Notes: generated from the sequence alone by a model not told the origin. Shown: positions 1-9,745, counted from the stretch's first letter. The stretch: 64,000 nucleotides of DNA from an alpha proteobacterium AAP38 (GCA_001296005.1 LJHR01000003.1:186001-250000); one strand, 5' to 3'. Translations and numbers: made by a program.

Positions 1-852
1 GGAGCCTTCCATCGCCTCCAGTTCCGAGACCACGGCCTTCAACCGCTCCTCGAAATCACCGCGATAGCGCGTGCCGGCCAGCAGCGAACCCATGTCGAGC
101 GAGTAGATGGTGGCCTTGCGCAGGATTTCCGGCACCTCACCCTGCACGATGCGGCGCGCCAGCCCCTCGGCGATGGCGGTCTTGCCTACGCCGGGATCAC
201 CGACATAGAGCGGGTTATTCTTCGACCGGCGGCACAGGATCTGGATCGTGCGCTCCACCTCCTGCTCGCGCCCGATCAGGGCGTCGATCTTGCCGGAAAG
301 GGCCTTCTTGTTCAGGTTGACGCAATAGGCTTCCAGCGCCTCCGTCCCCTTCTTCACCACCTTTTCGGCATGTGCCTCTTCATCGGCGCCCGACACGCGC
401 TTTGGCTCGGCCCGGCCGGGGGCCTTGGCGATGCCGTGGGAGATGTAGTTGACGGCGTCGAACCGGGTCATCTCCTGCTCCTGCAGGAAATAGACGGCGT
501 GGCTTTCGCGTTCGGAGAACAAGGCGACCAGGACGTTGGCGCCCGTCACTTCCTCGCGACCGGAGCTTTGCACATGGATGGCGGCGCGTTGCAGCACGCG
601 CTGGAACCCGGCTGTGGGCTTGGCATCGTCCTGGCGGGTCGTGACCAGATTGGACAGTTCCCCATCCAGATATTCGACCAGCTCTGCCTTCAGCTTCGCC
701 ACATCCACGCCGCAGGCCCGCAGCACGGCCAGTGCGTCCTGGTCCTCCGTCAGCGCCAGCAGCAGATGCTCCAGCGTCGCATACTCGTGACGCCGTTCGT
801 TGGCGTTGGCCAGGGCCCGGTGGAGGGTCTGTTCGAGATTCCGCGACAGCAT
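1..852 (-). CDS. clpA: ATP-dependent Clp protease ATP-binding subunit ClpA (N-terminal part, cut by window edge)
   Basis: AAA+ unfoldase that feeds substrates into ClpP in the cytosol. About 284 residues are visible: a helical Clp N-domain starting MLSRNLEQTLHRALANANER, then the first AAA module with Walker A GDPGVGKT near residue 216 and a pore-loop region containing AGTRYRGDFEERL. The ATG at 852 lies 6 bases after the clpS stop, with a purine-rich ribosome site (GGAAAAGGA) inside the clpS 3' end, so clpS and clpA are an operon. The rest of module 1, module 2 and the C-terminus lie to the left of the window. The identification is firm; the full length cannot be judged. Confidence 0.95.
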   Translation of the reverse strand, partial: MLSRNLEQTLHRALANANERRHEYATLEHLLLALTEDQDALAVLRACGVDVAKLKAELVEYLDGELSNLVTTRQDDAKPTAGFQRVLQRAAIHVQSSGREEVTGANVLVALFSERESHAVYFLQEQEMTRFDAVNYISHGIAKAPGRAEPKRVSGADEEAHAEKVVKKGTEALEAYCVNLNKKALSGKIDALIGREQEVERTIQILCRRSKNNPLYVGDPGVGKTAIAEGLARRIVQGEVPEILRKATIYSLDMGSLLAGTRYRGDFEERLKAVVSELEAMEGS

Positions 853-858
853 GATGCG

Positions 859-1185
859 CTAATCCTTTTCCAGGGTGCACTGTAACGGGTGCTGGTGCTG
901 ACGGGCGAAGTCCATGACCTGGGTCACCTTCGTTTCCGCCACTTCATAGGTGAACACGCCGCAGACGCCGACGCCACGCCGATGGACATGCAACATGATC
1001 CGCGTCGCTTCATCACGGTTCTTGTTGAAGAAGCGTTCAAGGACATGCACGACGAACTCCATAGGGGTGTAATCGTCGTTCAGCATCAGCACCTTGTACA
1101 TGGCGGGCTTCTTCGTCTTCGGCTTGGCCTTCACGACCACGCCTGTCGACGTCCCCCCATTCCCGTGCTTGTCATCCTCAGCCAT
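859..1185 (-). CDS. clpS: ATP-dependent Clp protease adaptor ClpS
   Basis: ClpS is the N-recognin that delivers N-end-rule substrates to ClpA. The 108 residues show a short variable tail followed by the ClpS core: [20 protein letters not shown], which contains the [10 protein letters not shown] substrate-pocket elements, then [20 protein letters not shown]. Length and motif order are normal for the family. It is the first gene of a clpS-clpA operon, with clpA starting 6 bases downstream. It diverges from uppP across about 230 bases in which no convincing promoter was identified. Confidence 0.97.
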   Translation of the reverse strand: MAEDDKHGNGGTSTGVVVKAKPKTKKPAMYKVLMLNDDYTPMEFVVHVLERFFNKNRDEATRIMLHVHRRGVGVCGVFTYEVAETKVTQVMDFARQHQHPLQCTLEKD

Positions 1186-1416
1186 GGCGGTTAACGATCA
1201 ATTGATGGGTCCCCTCTTGCGCCCTATGATCATATGAAATGATTGGCCCCGGTTGGAAGGGCGTATCTGCATTGCCCGAAAGGTTTTGAAGGATACTTGA
1301 AATGAGACGGGGGCGATGCCAGTGCGGCGCGGCATCGGGCCACAATCATGCCCCTCGCCGCCCCCGGTACCGGCTGCTATAAGGCGCGGACCTATGCCAG
1401 CCGGGATGCCCCCTAA

Positions 1417-2232
1417 TTGACCGACCTCGCCCAATATCTCGACGCCGTCCTTCTGGGCCTGCTGGAAGGGCTGACGGAATTCATTCCCGTCTCCTCCACC
1501 GGGCATCTGATCCTGCTGGGAGAGATGCTGGGCTTCAAGGGGCAGGCGGAGGACCTGTTCAAGGTGGTGATCCAGCTGGGCGCCATCCTGGCCATCTTGC
1601 TGGTCTATTTCCAGAAGCTCTGGGGTGTGGTGCGCGGGCTGGTACAGGGCAATGGCGAGAGCTACCGGTTCACTGCCGCCATCCTGTTGGCCTTCCTGCC
1701 CGCCGCCGTGATCGGCGTCTTTGCGCATTCCTATATCAAGAGCGTGCTGTTCAACCCGACCGTGGTGTCGGTCGCCCTGATCACGGGCGGCATCGCCATC
1801 TTGGCAGCCGAACGGCTGGTGCCCCGGCCACAGCATTTCGCGGTGGAGGCGTTCCCGCCCAAACTGTCGTTGTCCATCGGCTTTGCCCAATGTCTGGCCA
1901 TGATCCCCGGCGTGTCGCGGTCCGGTGCCACTATCATCGGCGCGCTGCTGATGGGGGTGGAGCGCAAGGCGGCGGCGGAGTTCAGCTTCTTCGTGGCCAT
2001 TCCCACCATGCTGGGGGCTGCCACCTATGATCTCTATAAGAACCGTGAGGTTCTGGCCGTGGACAGCGTCGGCATGATTGCCGTGGGGTTCATCGTGGCT
2101 TTCCTGTCGGCCCTGCTGGTGGTGCGCTGGCTGGTGGCCTTTGTGGGCCGGCACGGCTTCGCGCCGTTCGCCTGGTACCGCATCGTCATCGGCAGCATCA
2201 TGCTGGCCTGGCTGACCTTCTTCGCAGGCTGA
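1417..2232 (+). CDS. uppP: Undecaprenyl-diphosphate phosphatase (BacA/UppP)
   Basis: Integral membrane enzyme that dephosphorylates undecaprenyl pyrophosphate to recycle the carrier lipid for peptidoglycan and other envelope polymers; overexpression gives bacitracin resistance in other bacteria. It is 271 residues, the usual size, and very hydrophobic with about eight membrane segments. The signatures EGLTEFIPVSSTGHLIL and PGVSRSGATI are both present. The start is TTG: an in-frame TAA sits directly before it, so no upstream start is possible, and the next Met lies inside the first catalytic region. The neighbouring methyltransferase begins 4 bases after its stop, suggesting co-transcription. 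Confidence 0.96.
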   Translation: MTDLAQYLDAVLLGLLEGLTEFIPVSSTGHLILLGEMLGFKGQAEDLFKVVIQLGAILAILLVYFQKLWGVVRGLVQGNGESYRFTAAILLAFLPAAVIGVFAHSYIKSVLFNPTVVSVALITGGIAILAAERLVPRPQHFAVEAFPPKLSLSIGFAQCLAMIPGVSRSGATIIGALLMGVERKAAAEFSFFVAIPTMLGAATYDLYKNREVLAVDSVGMIAVGFIVAFLSALLVVRWLVAFVGRHGFAPFAWYRIVIGSIMLAWLTFFAG

Positions 2233-2236
2233 TACC

Positions 2237-3037
2237 ATGGTTGACCGCCCAACCCTGTCGCTGAAACCGAAGCCCGCACCCCAAGCCCCCGTGAAGGCAC
2301 GGCGCAAGCCGTTCCGCATCGGGGGCCTTCCGGCGGTATCGGCCCTGTTCGACCGTGACCCGGATCGGGCGGAGAAGCTGTATTTCGACGAGCGGCTGAA
2401 GCATGCGGCCGCCCCCTTCTGCACCCGCATGGCGGCGGCCCGCAAACCCTTCCGGCTGGTCCCATCCGAAGAACTGGAGAAGATTGCCGGTTCCGCCATG
2501 CATGGCGGGATCGTGGTGGAGGCGTCACCCAGGCCGGTCCACCCCTTCAGTCTGGATTTGGCCAATGACTGGGCGGCGGCGGGCCAACCGCTGCTGATCC
2601 TGGACGGGGTGTCGAACCCGCATAATCTGGGCGCCATCGTGCGCACCGCCGCCTTCTTTGGCGTCGATCGCATCCTCATTTCCGATCATCCGGGCCAAGC
2701 CCTGCCGTCGGAGGCCGCCTATCGCGTGGCGGAAGGCGGGTTCGAGTATGTGAACCTGCACCGCGCCACCGGCTTTGCCGCCACTTTGAAGGCGCTGGGC
2801 GGCCTTTACCGCACCATCGGTACGGCCCTTGGACCGTTCCCGGCCCTGTCCGACCTGTCGCGGCAGCCGGGCGGAAAGCCCGTGGCCGTGGTCATGGGGA
2901 ATGAGGAACATGGCATGCCGCCCGACAGCCAGGCTGCCTGTACCGACCTTGTCACCATCGCCGGCAGCGGCTGGGTGCAGTCGCTGAACGTGTCTGCAAC
3001 CACGGCCATCCTGGTATTCCTGATGACGAAGGGGTAA
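2237..3037 (+). CDS. TrmH/SpoU-family RNA 2'-O-methyltransferase
   Basis: SPOUT-class methyltransferase that puts a methyl on a ribose 2'-OH of rRNA or tRNA using SAM. The N-terminal ~110 residues resemble the SpoU substrate-binding domain (LFDRDPDRAEKLYF, EELEKIAGSAMHGGIV). The C-terminal trefoil-knot domain has motif 1 NPHNLGAIVRTAAFF, motif 2 VMGNEEHGM and motif 3 SLNVSATTAILVF. Its 266 residues are normal for the RlmB/TrmH group, but the exact target nucleotide cannot be deduced, so no symbol is given. It follows uppP by 4 bases and converges with the sensor kinase gene, 4 bases between the stops. Confidence 0.9.
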   Translation: MVDRPTLSLKPKPAPQAPVKARRKPFRIGGLPAVSALFDRDPDRAEKLYFDERLKHAAAPFCTRMAAARKPFRLVPSEELEKIAGSAMHGGIVVEASPRPVHPFSLDLANDWAAAGQPLLILDGVSNPHNLGAIVRTAAFFGVDRILISDHPGQALPSEAAYRVAEGGFEYVNLHRATGFAATLKALGGLYRTIGTALGPFPALSDLSRQPGGKPVAVVMGNEEHGMPPDSQAACTDLVTIAGSGWVQSLNVSATTAILVFLMTKG

Positions 3038-3041
3038 CGGT

Positions 3042-5153
3042 TCAGCCGTTACCGGTGCCCAGCGGCAAGGTCACGTGGCATTTCAGCCCTGTTGCGGCCC
3101 AATCCATGTCGATCTTCCCGCCCAGCTGATGGCGCAGCACCTGACCCAGCAGGGTGGAGCCGAAGCCCTTGCGGGTGGGTGGGGTCGTCACCGCAGGGCC
3201 ACCGGTTTCCGTCCAGGTCAGTTCCAGGATGTTGCGGCGGACCGTCCAATCGACCGTCACCTGTCCGTCCGGTCGTGACAGCGCACCATGCTTGGCCGCA
3301 TTGGTGGCCAGTTCATGGAACACCAGGCCCAGCGATTGCACCATGTCCGCACCCAGGCGGACGCGCGGGCCGCGCAGAGTCAGTTGCGACGGTTCCGCCG
3401 CAAAGGCCTGCACCTCATCCTCCACCAGCCGTTCCAGATCGGCGCCGGACCAGGATGCCTGGGCCAACAGGGAGTGCGACCGCGCCAGGGAGGAGATGCG
3501 GCCCTCCACGGCGCTGGTGAAGGCCTCGATACTGTCGGCCCGGCTCAACCTCACCACGGCCTGCGCCACGGCCAGCGCGTTCTTGGCGCGGTGATCGACC
3601 TCGCGCATCAGCAGGCGCTGGCGGTCTTCCGCCTCGTACCGGCCCGTCACATCCATGGCGGTGGCGGTGCAGCCGATGATGCGCCCATCCTCGTCCCGGA
3701 TGGGCACGGCATTCACGGACAGAATCTGTCGCGCGCCGGTCTTGGGGTCGCGTAGCGCATATTCACCGTCACGCACCTCTTCCCCCGCCAGGGCGCGGGC
3801 CGTGGGGAAATCCACACTGGCCATGGGCCGGCCATCCAGGGCCGTTGCATGCCAGATGGCGGCGTCATGGCGCACGCCGATGATGGCCTGCCGCGACAGG
3901 CCCAGAATACGCTCGGCAGCGGCATTCACATCGGTGAAACGCCCGTCGGGTCCGATCTCCATGATGGCGACCGGGGCCGTGCTGACCAGCCGGCTCAACC
4001 GTTCCTCGCTACGGCGTAGATCGTCCAGCGCGATGTCCAGATGGGCCGTGCGTTCCCGTACCCGTGCCTCCAGCGCCACGTTGGAACTGCGCAACTGCCC
4101 CTGCGCCACCTCTGCCTGCCGTGTCTGGCGCAGGGCGATGGCAGCCAGTGGCAACAGCATCAGCGTGGCCAGCAAGGCGAAGCTGAAATGGCCCAGCGCC
4201 GACCAACCCCAGTCGGAGCGCAAACCCGCCGTGGAGATGCCGTAGACCACACGCACCGGCACACGGTCGACATCGGCCACCGCATAGAGCCGTTCCTGCC
4301 CGTCGAAGGGCGACGGGGCGGTGACAAGGCCGGATGTCTGATCACGCTGCGCCACCAGATCGGTGACATTGCCCAGCGTCAGCCCCGCATCCGCCGTGGC
4401 CGGGTGGCGCACCAGCACCTCCCCGTCACTGCGGACCAGCATCACCTCCACATCCGGGCGGGTCGCGACGCTGGCATAGAAGGATTCGAAATAGGCGGGC
4501 CGCATCGATACCTGGACAACGCCCAGGAACGATCCGTCATGCGCCTCCACACGGCGGGACAGGGCGAAGAATAATTCCGGGTTCAAACGCCCTGCCAGAC
4601 GCGTGCTGACATGCGGGCCGGCATTCTGGCTCTGGTGCGAGCTGAAATAGTCGCGGTCGGCGACATTCAGATCCGGTGCCGGCCAGCGCAGGGTGCTGAC
4701 CCGCACCTTGCCGTTGGCATCCGCCAGCCAATAGGACTGCACCTCGGGCGCCTCGCTGGCCAGATCGCGCAGCCATTCATGCAGGTGCGGGGTATTGGCC
4801 ACCGCGTCCCAGCCCTGGCTGCGCACCAGCCATTCGGCATTACGCAGGACAAGGGCATGGGCACCCATCAGCCGGGCCGCATGTTCGGCCAGTTGATCCG
4901 CCTCTGTCCGCGTATCGACGGTCGCCCGCTCCATCACGCGAGCCCGGCCCAGAAGCAGTTCAGCCCCAAACAGGGCCAAGGCGACAAGCAGCGCCATCAG
5001 CGCCAGCCAGACGACGGCGCGGGACGGATTGGCCTGACGCAACGCCTGTGTCGGCGCTGCGGGATGGTCGAAGATGTCCTGCACGCTGATCGACCTCGCT
5101 AGGTGCTGTATAGCTGATACGCCCTGTGACCTGTGTCCGTGAAGCTGTTTCAT
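3042..5153 (-). CDS. Membrane sensor histidine kinase of the HWE family with Cache-like and PAS domains
   Basis: About 703 residues from the ATG at 5153. Order: N-terminal membrane helix (VVWLALMALLVALALF), extracytoplasmic Cache-like sensor containing DRDYFSSHQ and LFFALSRRV, second membrane helix before ~residue 330, coiled coil, PAS domain, then HWE kinase core. The H-box is MREVDHRAKNALAVAQAV (His near residue 510), the N-box is HELATNAAKHGA, and the defining WxE motif is LTWTETGGP. The open frame continues upstream to 5924, but that extension overlaps trpA on the other strand and is rejected. Other possible starts are 5183 (ATG) and 5083 (GTG). No response regulator is adjacent, so the partner and signal are unknown. 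Confidence 0.88.
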   Translation of the reverse strand: MKQLHGHRSQGVSAIQHLARSISVQDIFDHPAAPTQALRQANPSRAVVWLALMALLVALALFGAELLLGRARVMERATVDTRTEADQLAEHAARLMGAHALVLRNAEWLVRSQGWDAVANTPHLHEWLRDLASEAPEVQSYWLADANGKVRVSTLRWPAPDLNVADRDYFSSHQSQNAGPHVSTRLAGRLNPELFFALSRRVEAHDGSFLGVVQVSMRPAYFESFYASVATRPDVEVMLVRSDGEVLVRHPATADAGLTLGNVTDLVAQRDQTSGLVTAPSPFDGQERLYAVADVDRVPVRVVYGISTAGLRSDWGWSALGHFSFALLATLMLLPLAAIALRQTRQAEVAQGQLRSSNVALEARVRERTAHLDIALDDLRRSEERLSRLVSTAPVAIMEIGPDGRFTDVNAAAERILGLSRQAIIGVRHDAAIWHATALDGRPMASVDFPTARALAGEEVRDGEYALRDPKTGARQILSVNAVPIRDEDGRIIGCTATAMDVTGRYEAEDRQRLLMREVDHRAKNALAVAQAVVRLSRADSIEAFTSAVEGRISSLARSHSLLAQASWSGADLERLVEDEVQAFAAEPSQLTLRGPRVRLGADMVQSLGLVFHELATNAAKHGALSRPDGQVTVDWTVRRNILELTWTETGGPAVTTPPTRKGFGSTLLGQVLRHQLGGKIDMDWAATGLKCHVTLPLGTGNG

Positions 5154-5291
5154 CGGTAGAGGCAGGCCTATGACGAATCGCATAGAAATCCGCGCCACGC
5201 CGGGCCGGCACGCGCAAAGCGGCGGTTGTTTCGTCCGGTTCCTGCGTCTATGGTGCGCCGCCTTTTGAAAGCAGTTTGGAAGCCCACCCGC

Positions 5292-6140
5292 ATGACCAGC
5301 GCCCCGATCCAAGCCGCCACCCGCATCGACCACCGCTTTGCCTCGCTGAAGGCGGAAGGCCGGGCCGGCCTTGTCACCTTCATCACCGCCGGTGATCCCG
5401 ACCATGAGACCAGCCTGGCCCTGCTGAAGGGCCTGCCGGCTGCCGGGGCCGATGTCATCGAACTGGGCATGCCCTTCACCGATCCCATGGCTGATGGTCC
5501 CGCCATTCAGGCGGCGGGCCTGCGCGCGCTGAACAATGGCGCCCGTATGACCCGAACGCTTGATATGGTGCGGGAGTTCCGTAAGGGCGACGATGAAACG
5601 CCCGTGGTCCTGATGGGCTACTACAATCCCGTCTATTCCTATGGCGTCGAACGTTTCCTGGCCGATGCCAAGGCGGCGGGCGTGGATGGCCTTATCGTGG
5701 TCGACCTGCCGCCGGAAGAGGATGGGGAACTGTGTGAGCCGGCCTTGCGCGCCGGTGTCAATTTCATCCGTCTGACGACGCCGACGACCGATGATGACCG
5801 GATGCCCGCCGTGCTGGCCAATACCTCGGGCTTTGTCTATTACGTCTCCGTGACCGGCATCACCGGCGCCGGCAGCGCCAGTGCCGGCGCCATTGACGAG
5901 GCGGTGGCCCGCCTGCGCCGCCATACTGACCTGCCGCTGGCCGTCGGTTTCGGTATCACGACGCCTGAAGCTGCTGCCGCCGTCGCCCGCGTGGCCGACG
6001 CCGCCGTGGTGGGCAGCGCCATCGTGCGCCAGGTGGAGGTCAACCTGGACGCCGAGGGCAAGCCCACTGCCGCCCTGGTGCCCAACGTGCTAGACTTCGT
6101 GCGGGCGCTGGCCCAGGGCGTGCGTACCGCCCGGGTGTAA
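5292..6140 (+). CDS. trpA: Tryptophan synthase alpha chain
   Basis: TrpA cleaves indole-3-glycerol phosphate to indole and glyceraldehyde-3-phosphate and passes indole to TrpB. It is a 282-residue TIM barrel with the catalytic Glu in [18 protein letters not shown] and the catalytic Asp in [11 protein letters not shown]; the phosphate-binding end is [12 protein letters not shown]. The ATG at 5292 is preferred over the longer frame because the N-terminus [19 protein letters not shown] matches family length and a GGAAG sits upstream. TrpB is not next to it, so trpB/trpF must be elsewhere. The usual trpA-accD-folC order is preserved downstream but interrupted by two extra genes. Confidence 0.96.
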   Translation: MTSAPIQAATRIDHRFASLKAEGRAGLVTFITAGDPDHETSLALLKGLPAAGADVIELGMPFTDPMADGPAIQAAGLRALNNGARMTRTLDMVREFRKGDDETPVVLMGYYNPVYSYGVERFLADAKAAGVDGLIVVDLPPEEDGELCEPALRAGVNFIRLTTPTTDDDRMPAVLANTSGFVYYVSVTGITGAGSASAGAIDEAVARLRRHTDLPLAVGFGITTPEAAAAVARVADAAVVGSAIVRQVEVNLDAEGKPTAALVPNVLDFVRALAQGVRTARV

Positions 6141-6163
6141 GTGCCACGGCTTCGAGGTGCGCC

Positions 6164-6625
6164 ATGGCTTATGCGTTTGATGATGACCAGGATGTGTTTC
6201 CACCCTTGTTGTCGAAAGATGAGGTGGAAGCAGAACAGCAGGATTGGCTGACGCGCCTTCGCCAGCTGTACAGCACCCTTGAAGGGTGGCTTCCGGCTGG
6301 TGAGGATTTTGGCGTGACTCGTCATGAAGCCGACAGCCTTGATCCCGTCGCCAAGAAGGCGGGTGTCACGGTCCCTATCAAGGTTCCGCGACTTCAGATC
6401 GAGCATCGGTCTTCTGAAAAGCGCCTCCAGATTTTCCCTGAATCTCGGTGGGTTTTGCTGACGCGTGGGCGGCTATTCCTCTTCCACCCCTTGGGACGGA
6501 CTTACATCGAAGACCATGGAGCGCCAGGGGTGCCTGACTGGCGGTTCTATCCTTATCGCGACCGGAGTCAGAACGCTCCTTTGAACTGTGCCGAGTTTCA
6601 AAATCTGCTGGACGGCTTGCGGTGA
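6164..6625 (+). CDS. Hypothetical protein, first gene of a cassette inserted between trpA and accD
   Basis: 153 residues, soluble and acidic, starting MAYAFDDDQDVFPPLL. I do not recognise the family. The second half is beta-rich in appearance (KRLQIFPESRWVLLTRGRLF), and there is no signal peptide or membrane helix. The ATG at 6164 lies 23 bases after the trpA stop. Its TGA overlaps the GTG start of the next gene (GTGA), so the two are translationally coupled and presumably act together. Base composition is visibly less GC-rich than trpA and accD, which suggests transfer. The coupling to a HEPN-motif protein makes a partner or antidote role possible, but that is inference only. Confidence 0.75.
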   Translation: MAYAFDDDQDVFPPLLSKDEVEAEQQDWLTRLRQLYSTLEGWLPAGEDFGVTRHEADSLDPVAKKAGVTVPIKVPRLQIEHRSSEKRLQIFPESRWVLLTRGRLFLFHPLGRTYIEDHGAPGVPDWRFYPYRDRSQNAPLNCAEFQNLLDGLR

Positions 6626-7092
6626 AATATTTCGACGTTATTGAGGCGTCGTACCTAGCGACCGATATCGCACTTTCCGAGCGTCAGGCCGCAGACGAGT
6701 CCAGCCCGTTGGAGATTGACGGCAGTCCTCCGGCGGTTACCGCTCAATATGTCAATGAACGCGCCTATTTCGTCCTGCTCGTCGCGCAATTTGAAGATTT
6801 GGTAAACAACGCCGTCAATGTCCAGATCGATCGTGGGCGTGAGGCCTCAGACTGGCGTACCCGAGAACTATGGGGTGCGGTTGTCCCTCGTACAAAACGT
6901 ATCCAGGATATCCCCTTCAAATTACGTCTTGCGTTGCTGATCGACAGACAGAGGGTTGAGTACAGGGACGCTTGCGGACTATATGATGCGCGGAATCTGA
7001 TTGCCCATGGCGTGCTGGATGGTCCCTTGAGTATCCAGACAGCCATCAACCAGTTGCGGGCCGTCGCGTCGCTTATCCAGGAAGTCCCATGA
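6622..7092 (+). CDS. HEPN-motif protein (RxxxxH), possible RNase or toxin-like component
   Basis: 156 residues, mostly alpha-helical by composition. Near the C-terminus is [10 protein letters not shown], giving Arg124 and His129 in the Rx4H spacing typical of HEPN nuclease folds, where these residues form a metal-independent RNase site at a dimer interface; many HEPN proteins are toxins or defence effectors. The start is GTG, overlapping the stop of the preceding gene. Its own stop overlaps the accD ATG (ATGA), so accD translation may depend on it. Lower GC than flanking genes suggests acquisition. The HEPN call rests on the motif and helical context; catalytic function is unproven. Confidence 0.65.
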   Translation: MKYFDVIEASYLATDIALSERQAADESSPLEIDGSPPAVTAQYVNERAYFVLLVAQFEDLVNNAVNVQIDRGREASDWRTRELWGAVVPRTKRIQDIPFKLRLALLIDRQRVEYRDACGLYDARNLIAHGVLDGPLSIQTAINQLRAVASLIQEVP

Positions 7093-8045
7093 ACTGGCTG
7101 ACCAATTTCGTCAAACCGAAGATCCAGGCCCTCGTCTCCAAGAAGGAGGTCCCGGACAATCTCTGGCACAAATGCCCGTCCTGTGGCGCCATGCTGTTCC
7201 ACCGCGATCTGGAGGAGCAGCTGCATGTCTGTCAGCATTGCGGCCACCATATGCGCCTGGACCCCGTGCGCCGGCTGAAGACGCTGTTCGATCCGGGCTA
7301 TCAGACCATCGAGCTGCCGAAGGTTCTGGTCGATCCGCTGAAGTTCCGCGATCAGAAGCGCTACACCGACCGCCTGAAAGAGGCGCAGTCCAAGACGGGC
7401 CGACAGGACGCCATTGTCGTGGCCCATGGCAAGATCAACGGCCAGGGGGCGGTTGCCGCCGTCTTCGACTTCAATTTCATGGGCGGGTCCATGGGCATGG
7501 CCGTGGGTGAGGGGCTGCTGGCCGCCGCCCGTCTGGCCGTGTTGCAGCAGGTGCCGCTGATTGCCATCCCATCCTCGGGCGGTGCACGCATGCAGGAGGC
7601 GATCCTGTCGCTGATGCAGATGCCGCGTACTGTCATCGCGGTCGAAATGGTGAAGGAAGCGGGCCTGCCCTATATCGTGGTCCTGACCGACCCGACCACG
7701 GGCGGCGTCACGGCCAGCTTTGCCATGCTGGGCGACATCCATATCGCCGAGCCGGGTGCGCAGATCGGTTTCGCGGGCGCCCGCGTCATCGAAAGCACGA
7801 TCCGCGAGACGCTGCCCGAAGGGTTCCAGCGGTCGGAATATCTGCGAGACCATGGCATGGTCGACATGGTGGTCCATCGCAAGGAATTGCGGGAGACGCT
7901 GGGCCGGGTCATCGACCTGTTGCGCCGTCCCGGCCCCACCGCCGATATCGTGAAGATCGGTCGGGGCAGCGACCGTGGCGGCCGCAAGCCCGGCGGTTCC
8001 GGTCCCGCTGTCAGCGCCATTCAGGGTGGCGCTGGCTATCAATGA
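7089..8045 (+). CDS. accD: Acetyl-CoA carboxylase carboxyltransferase subunit beta
   Basis: AccD forms, with AccA, the carboxyltransferase that moves CO2 from carboxybiotin to acetyl-CoA, the first step of fatty acid synthesis. Its 318 residues carry the zinc ribbon CPSC...CQHC near residues 28-50 and the crotonase-like core ([22 protein letters not shown]). A glycine-rich C-terminal tail follows residue ~295. The ATG overlaps the stop of the upstream HEPN-motif gene and its own stop overlaps the folC start (ATGA), so it sits in a tightly coupled string. In relatives accD normally follows trpA directly. Confidence 0.97.
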   Translation: MNWLTNFVKPKIQALVSKKEVPDNLWHKCPSCGAMLFHRDLEEQLHVCQHCGHHMRLDPVRRLKTLFDPGYQTIELPKVLVDPLKFRDQKRYTDRLKEAQSKTGRQDAIVVAHGKINGQGAVAAVFDFNFMGGSMGMAVGEGLLAAARLAVLQQVPLIAIPSSGGARMQEAILSLMQMPRTVIAVEMVKEAGLPYIVVLTDPTTGGVTASFAMLGDIHIAEPGAQIGFAGARVIESTIRETLPEGFQRSEYLRDHGMVDMVVHRKELRETLGRVIDLLRRPGPTADIVKIGRGSDRGGRKPGGSGPAVSAIQGGAGYQ

Positions 8046-9367
8046 TCAAGGCGCCGCCGCTGCTGCCCGCCTCCCCCCGGCTGGAGGCGGCGCTGGATCG
8101 GATGCGGCAGTTGCATCCGGTGGTCATCGATCTGTCGCTGGGCCGGATTGAACGGCTGCTGGCGGCGCTGGGCCATCCGGAACGCCGCCTGCCGCCGACG
8201 GTTCATGTGGCCGGCACCAACGGCAAGGGCAGCACCGTCGCCTTCCTGCGCGCCATGGCAGAGGCGGCGGGCCACCGGGTCCATGTCTACACTTCCCCGC
8301 ATCTGGTGCGCTTCAACGAGCGTATCCGGCTGGCAGGATCGCTGATCGGCGACGATGACCTTGCCGACATCCTGGAAGAGGTGGAGAGGGCCAATGACGG
8401 CCATCCCATCACCTTTTTCGAGGTGACGACGGCAGCCGCCTTCCTGGCCTTCGCCCGCGTGCCCGCCGACCTTCTGATCCTGGAGGTGGGCCTGGGCGGG
8501 CGGCTGGATGCCACCAATGTCATCGACGCGCCGGTGGTCAGCCTGCTGACCCGCATCTCCTTGGACCATACACAGTTCCTGGGGCCGAGCTTGCGCGACA
8601 TTGCGGGCGAGAAGGCGGGCATCATCAAGCCGGACCGTCCAGCCATCGCGGGGCCACAGGCGGACCCGGTCGCCAATGCGGTCTTCGCCGAACGGGCTGC
8701 CGTCCTGTCGGCGCCTTTGTTCCTGCATGGGCGCGACTGGTCCGTGGCGGCGACCGACACGGGTTTCCGCTTTCAGGATGCCGCCCGCACCCTGGACCTG
8801 CCGCCGCCCGGCCTGATGGGCGCGCATCAAGTTGATAATGCCGGCCTTGCCATCGCGGCCACGGCCCATCTGCCGCTGACCATTGGGGATGATGCCATCC
8901 GCCGGGGGCTGGTGGCCGTGGAATGGCCCGCGCGGTTACAGCGTCTGACGCGTGGCCCCTTGCCCGACCTTCTGCCCTCCGACTGGGAACTGTTCCTGGA
9001 TGGCGGGCATAATGACAGCGCGGGTGAGGTTCTGGCCCGGCAACTGGCGCGCTGGAATGCAGATGGCCGCCCGCTGGACATGGTTTTCGGCATGTTGGGG
9101 TCAAAGCGACCCCTGGATTTCCTCACCCCCCTGGCCCCGCATGTGCGCCGCCTGCGCGCCGTCTCCATTCCGGGCGAACCCAACAGCGTGACGGCGGAAG
9201 ATGCCGCCGCCTTCGCCCGCACCGCCGGCATGGATGCGGCGGCCAGCCCCGATGTAGAGGCAGCGGTCACCGAACTGGCGACACTGGCCGGGCAGGGGCA
9301 GCCGGGAAGGCTGCTGATCTGCGGCTCGCTCTATCTGGCGGGCACCGTCCTGGCCCTGAACGCATGA
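8042..9367 (+). CDS. folC: Bifunctional dihydrofolate synthase / folylpolyglutamate synthase
   Basis: FolC adds glutamate to dihydropteroate and to folates. It is 441 residues. The Mur-ligase-type ATP loop is [15 protein letters not shown], followed by [14 protein letters not shown]. The central domain has [14 protein letters not shown] and SLDHTQFLG, and the C-terminal ligase domain has [11 protein letters not shown]. The start ATG overlaps the accD stop by 4 bases. It is the last gene of the trpA-to-folC string: a strong bidirectional terminator begins at its stop codon and separates it from the convergent trxA. Confidence 0.95.
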   Translation: MIKAPPLLPASPRLEAALDRMRQLHPVVIDLSLGRIERLLAALGHPERRLPPTVHVAGTNGKGSTVAFLRAMAEAAGHRVHVYTSPHLVRFNERIRLAGSLIGDDDLADILEEVERANDGHPITFFEVTTAAAFLAFARVPADLLILEVGLGGRLDATNVIDAPVVSLLTRISLDHTQFLGPSLRDIAGEKAGIIKPDRPAIAGPQADPVANAVFAERAAVLSAPLFLHGRDWSVAATDTGFRFQDAARTLDLPPPGLMGAHQVDNAGLAIAATAHLPLTIGDDAIRRGLVAVEWPARLQRLTRGPLPDLLPSDWELFLDGGHNDSAGEVLARQLARWNADGRPLDMVFGMLGSKRPLDFLTPLAPHVRRLRAVSIPGEPNSVTAEDAAAFARTAGMDAAASPDVEAAVTELATLAGQGQPGRLLICGSLYLAGTVLALNA

Positions 9368-9403
9368 AAAAACCCCCGAAGCTTCCGGCTTCGGGGGTTT
9401 TTT
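9367..9403. terminator. Bidirectional rho-independent terminator between folC and trxA
   Basis: A perfect 10-bp stem, CCCCCGAAGC (9373-9382) with GCTTCGGGGG (9388-9397), has a 5-base loop. It is flanked by an A-run at 9367-9372 and a T-run at 9398-9403, so it can stop transcription from folC on the plus strand and from trxA on the minus strand. Confidence 0.93.
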
Positions 9404-9421
9404 CAGTGCAATCAGGACGGA

Positions 9422-9745
9422 TCAGAGGCTGTTCTCGATCCAGGTCTTCAGCTGCTGCTTGGGCAGGGCGCCGACCTTGGTGGCGGTGACCTGACCGTCG
9501 CGGAAGATCATCAGGGTCGGGATGCCGCGCACGCCATACTTGCCCGGCGTGCCCGGATTCTCATCGATATCCATCTTGGCGATGGTCACCTGACCGTCCA
9601 GTTCGGTGGCCAGCTGTTCCAGGCTGGGGGCCAGCATCTTGCAGGGGCCGCACCATTCGGCCCAGAAATCCACCAGAATCGCGCCGGAACCTTTCAGGAC
9701 GTCGGCATCGAAGCTGGCGTCGGTAACGTGAATGATATCAGCCAT
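9422..9745 (-). CDS. trxA: Thioredoxin
   Basis: Small cytosolic dithiol reductant. It is 107 residues with the canonical active site [14 protein letters not shown] near residues 28-40, the cis-Pro region [10 protein letters not shown] and the usual alpha/beta fold length. It is convergent with folC and shares its terminator. The start is the ATG at 9745; the following 240 bases up to the next plus-strand gene contain no further ORF that I can support. Confidence 0.97.
   Translation of the reverse strand: MADIIHVTDASFDADVLKGSGAILVDFWAEWCGPCKMLAPSLEQLATELDGQVTIAKMDIDENPGTPGKYGVRGIPTLMIFRDGQVTATKVGALPKQQLKTWIENSL

Noticed and set aside
1225-1234. TATGATCATA palindrome between clpS and uppP
   Set aside because: Ten bases, a single occurrence and no supporting promoter; likely chance.
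5154-5924. N-terminal extension of the sensor kinase frame
   Set aside because: Overlaps trpA on the other strand and has no kinase-family homology; the kinase is complete from about 5153.
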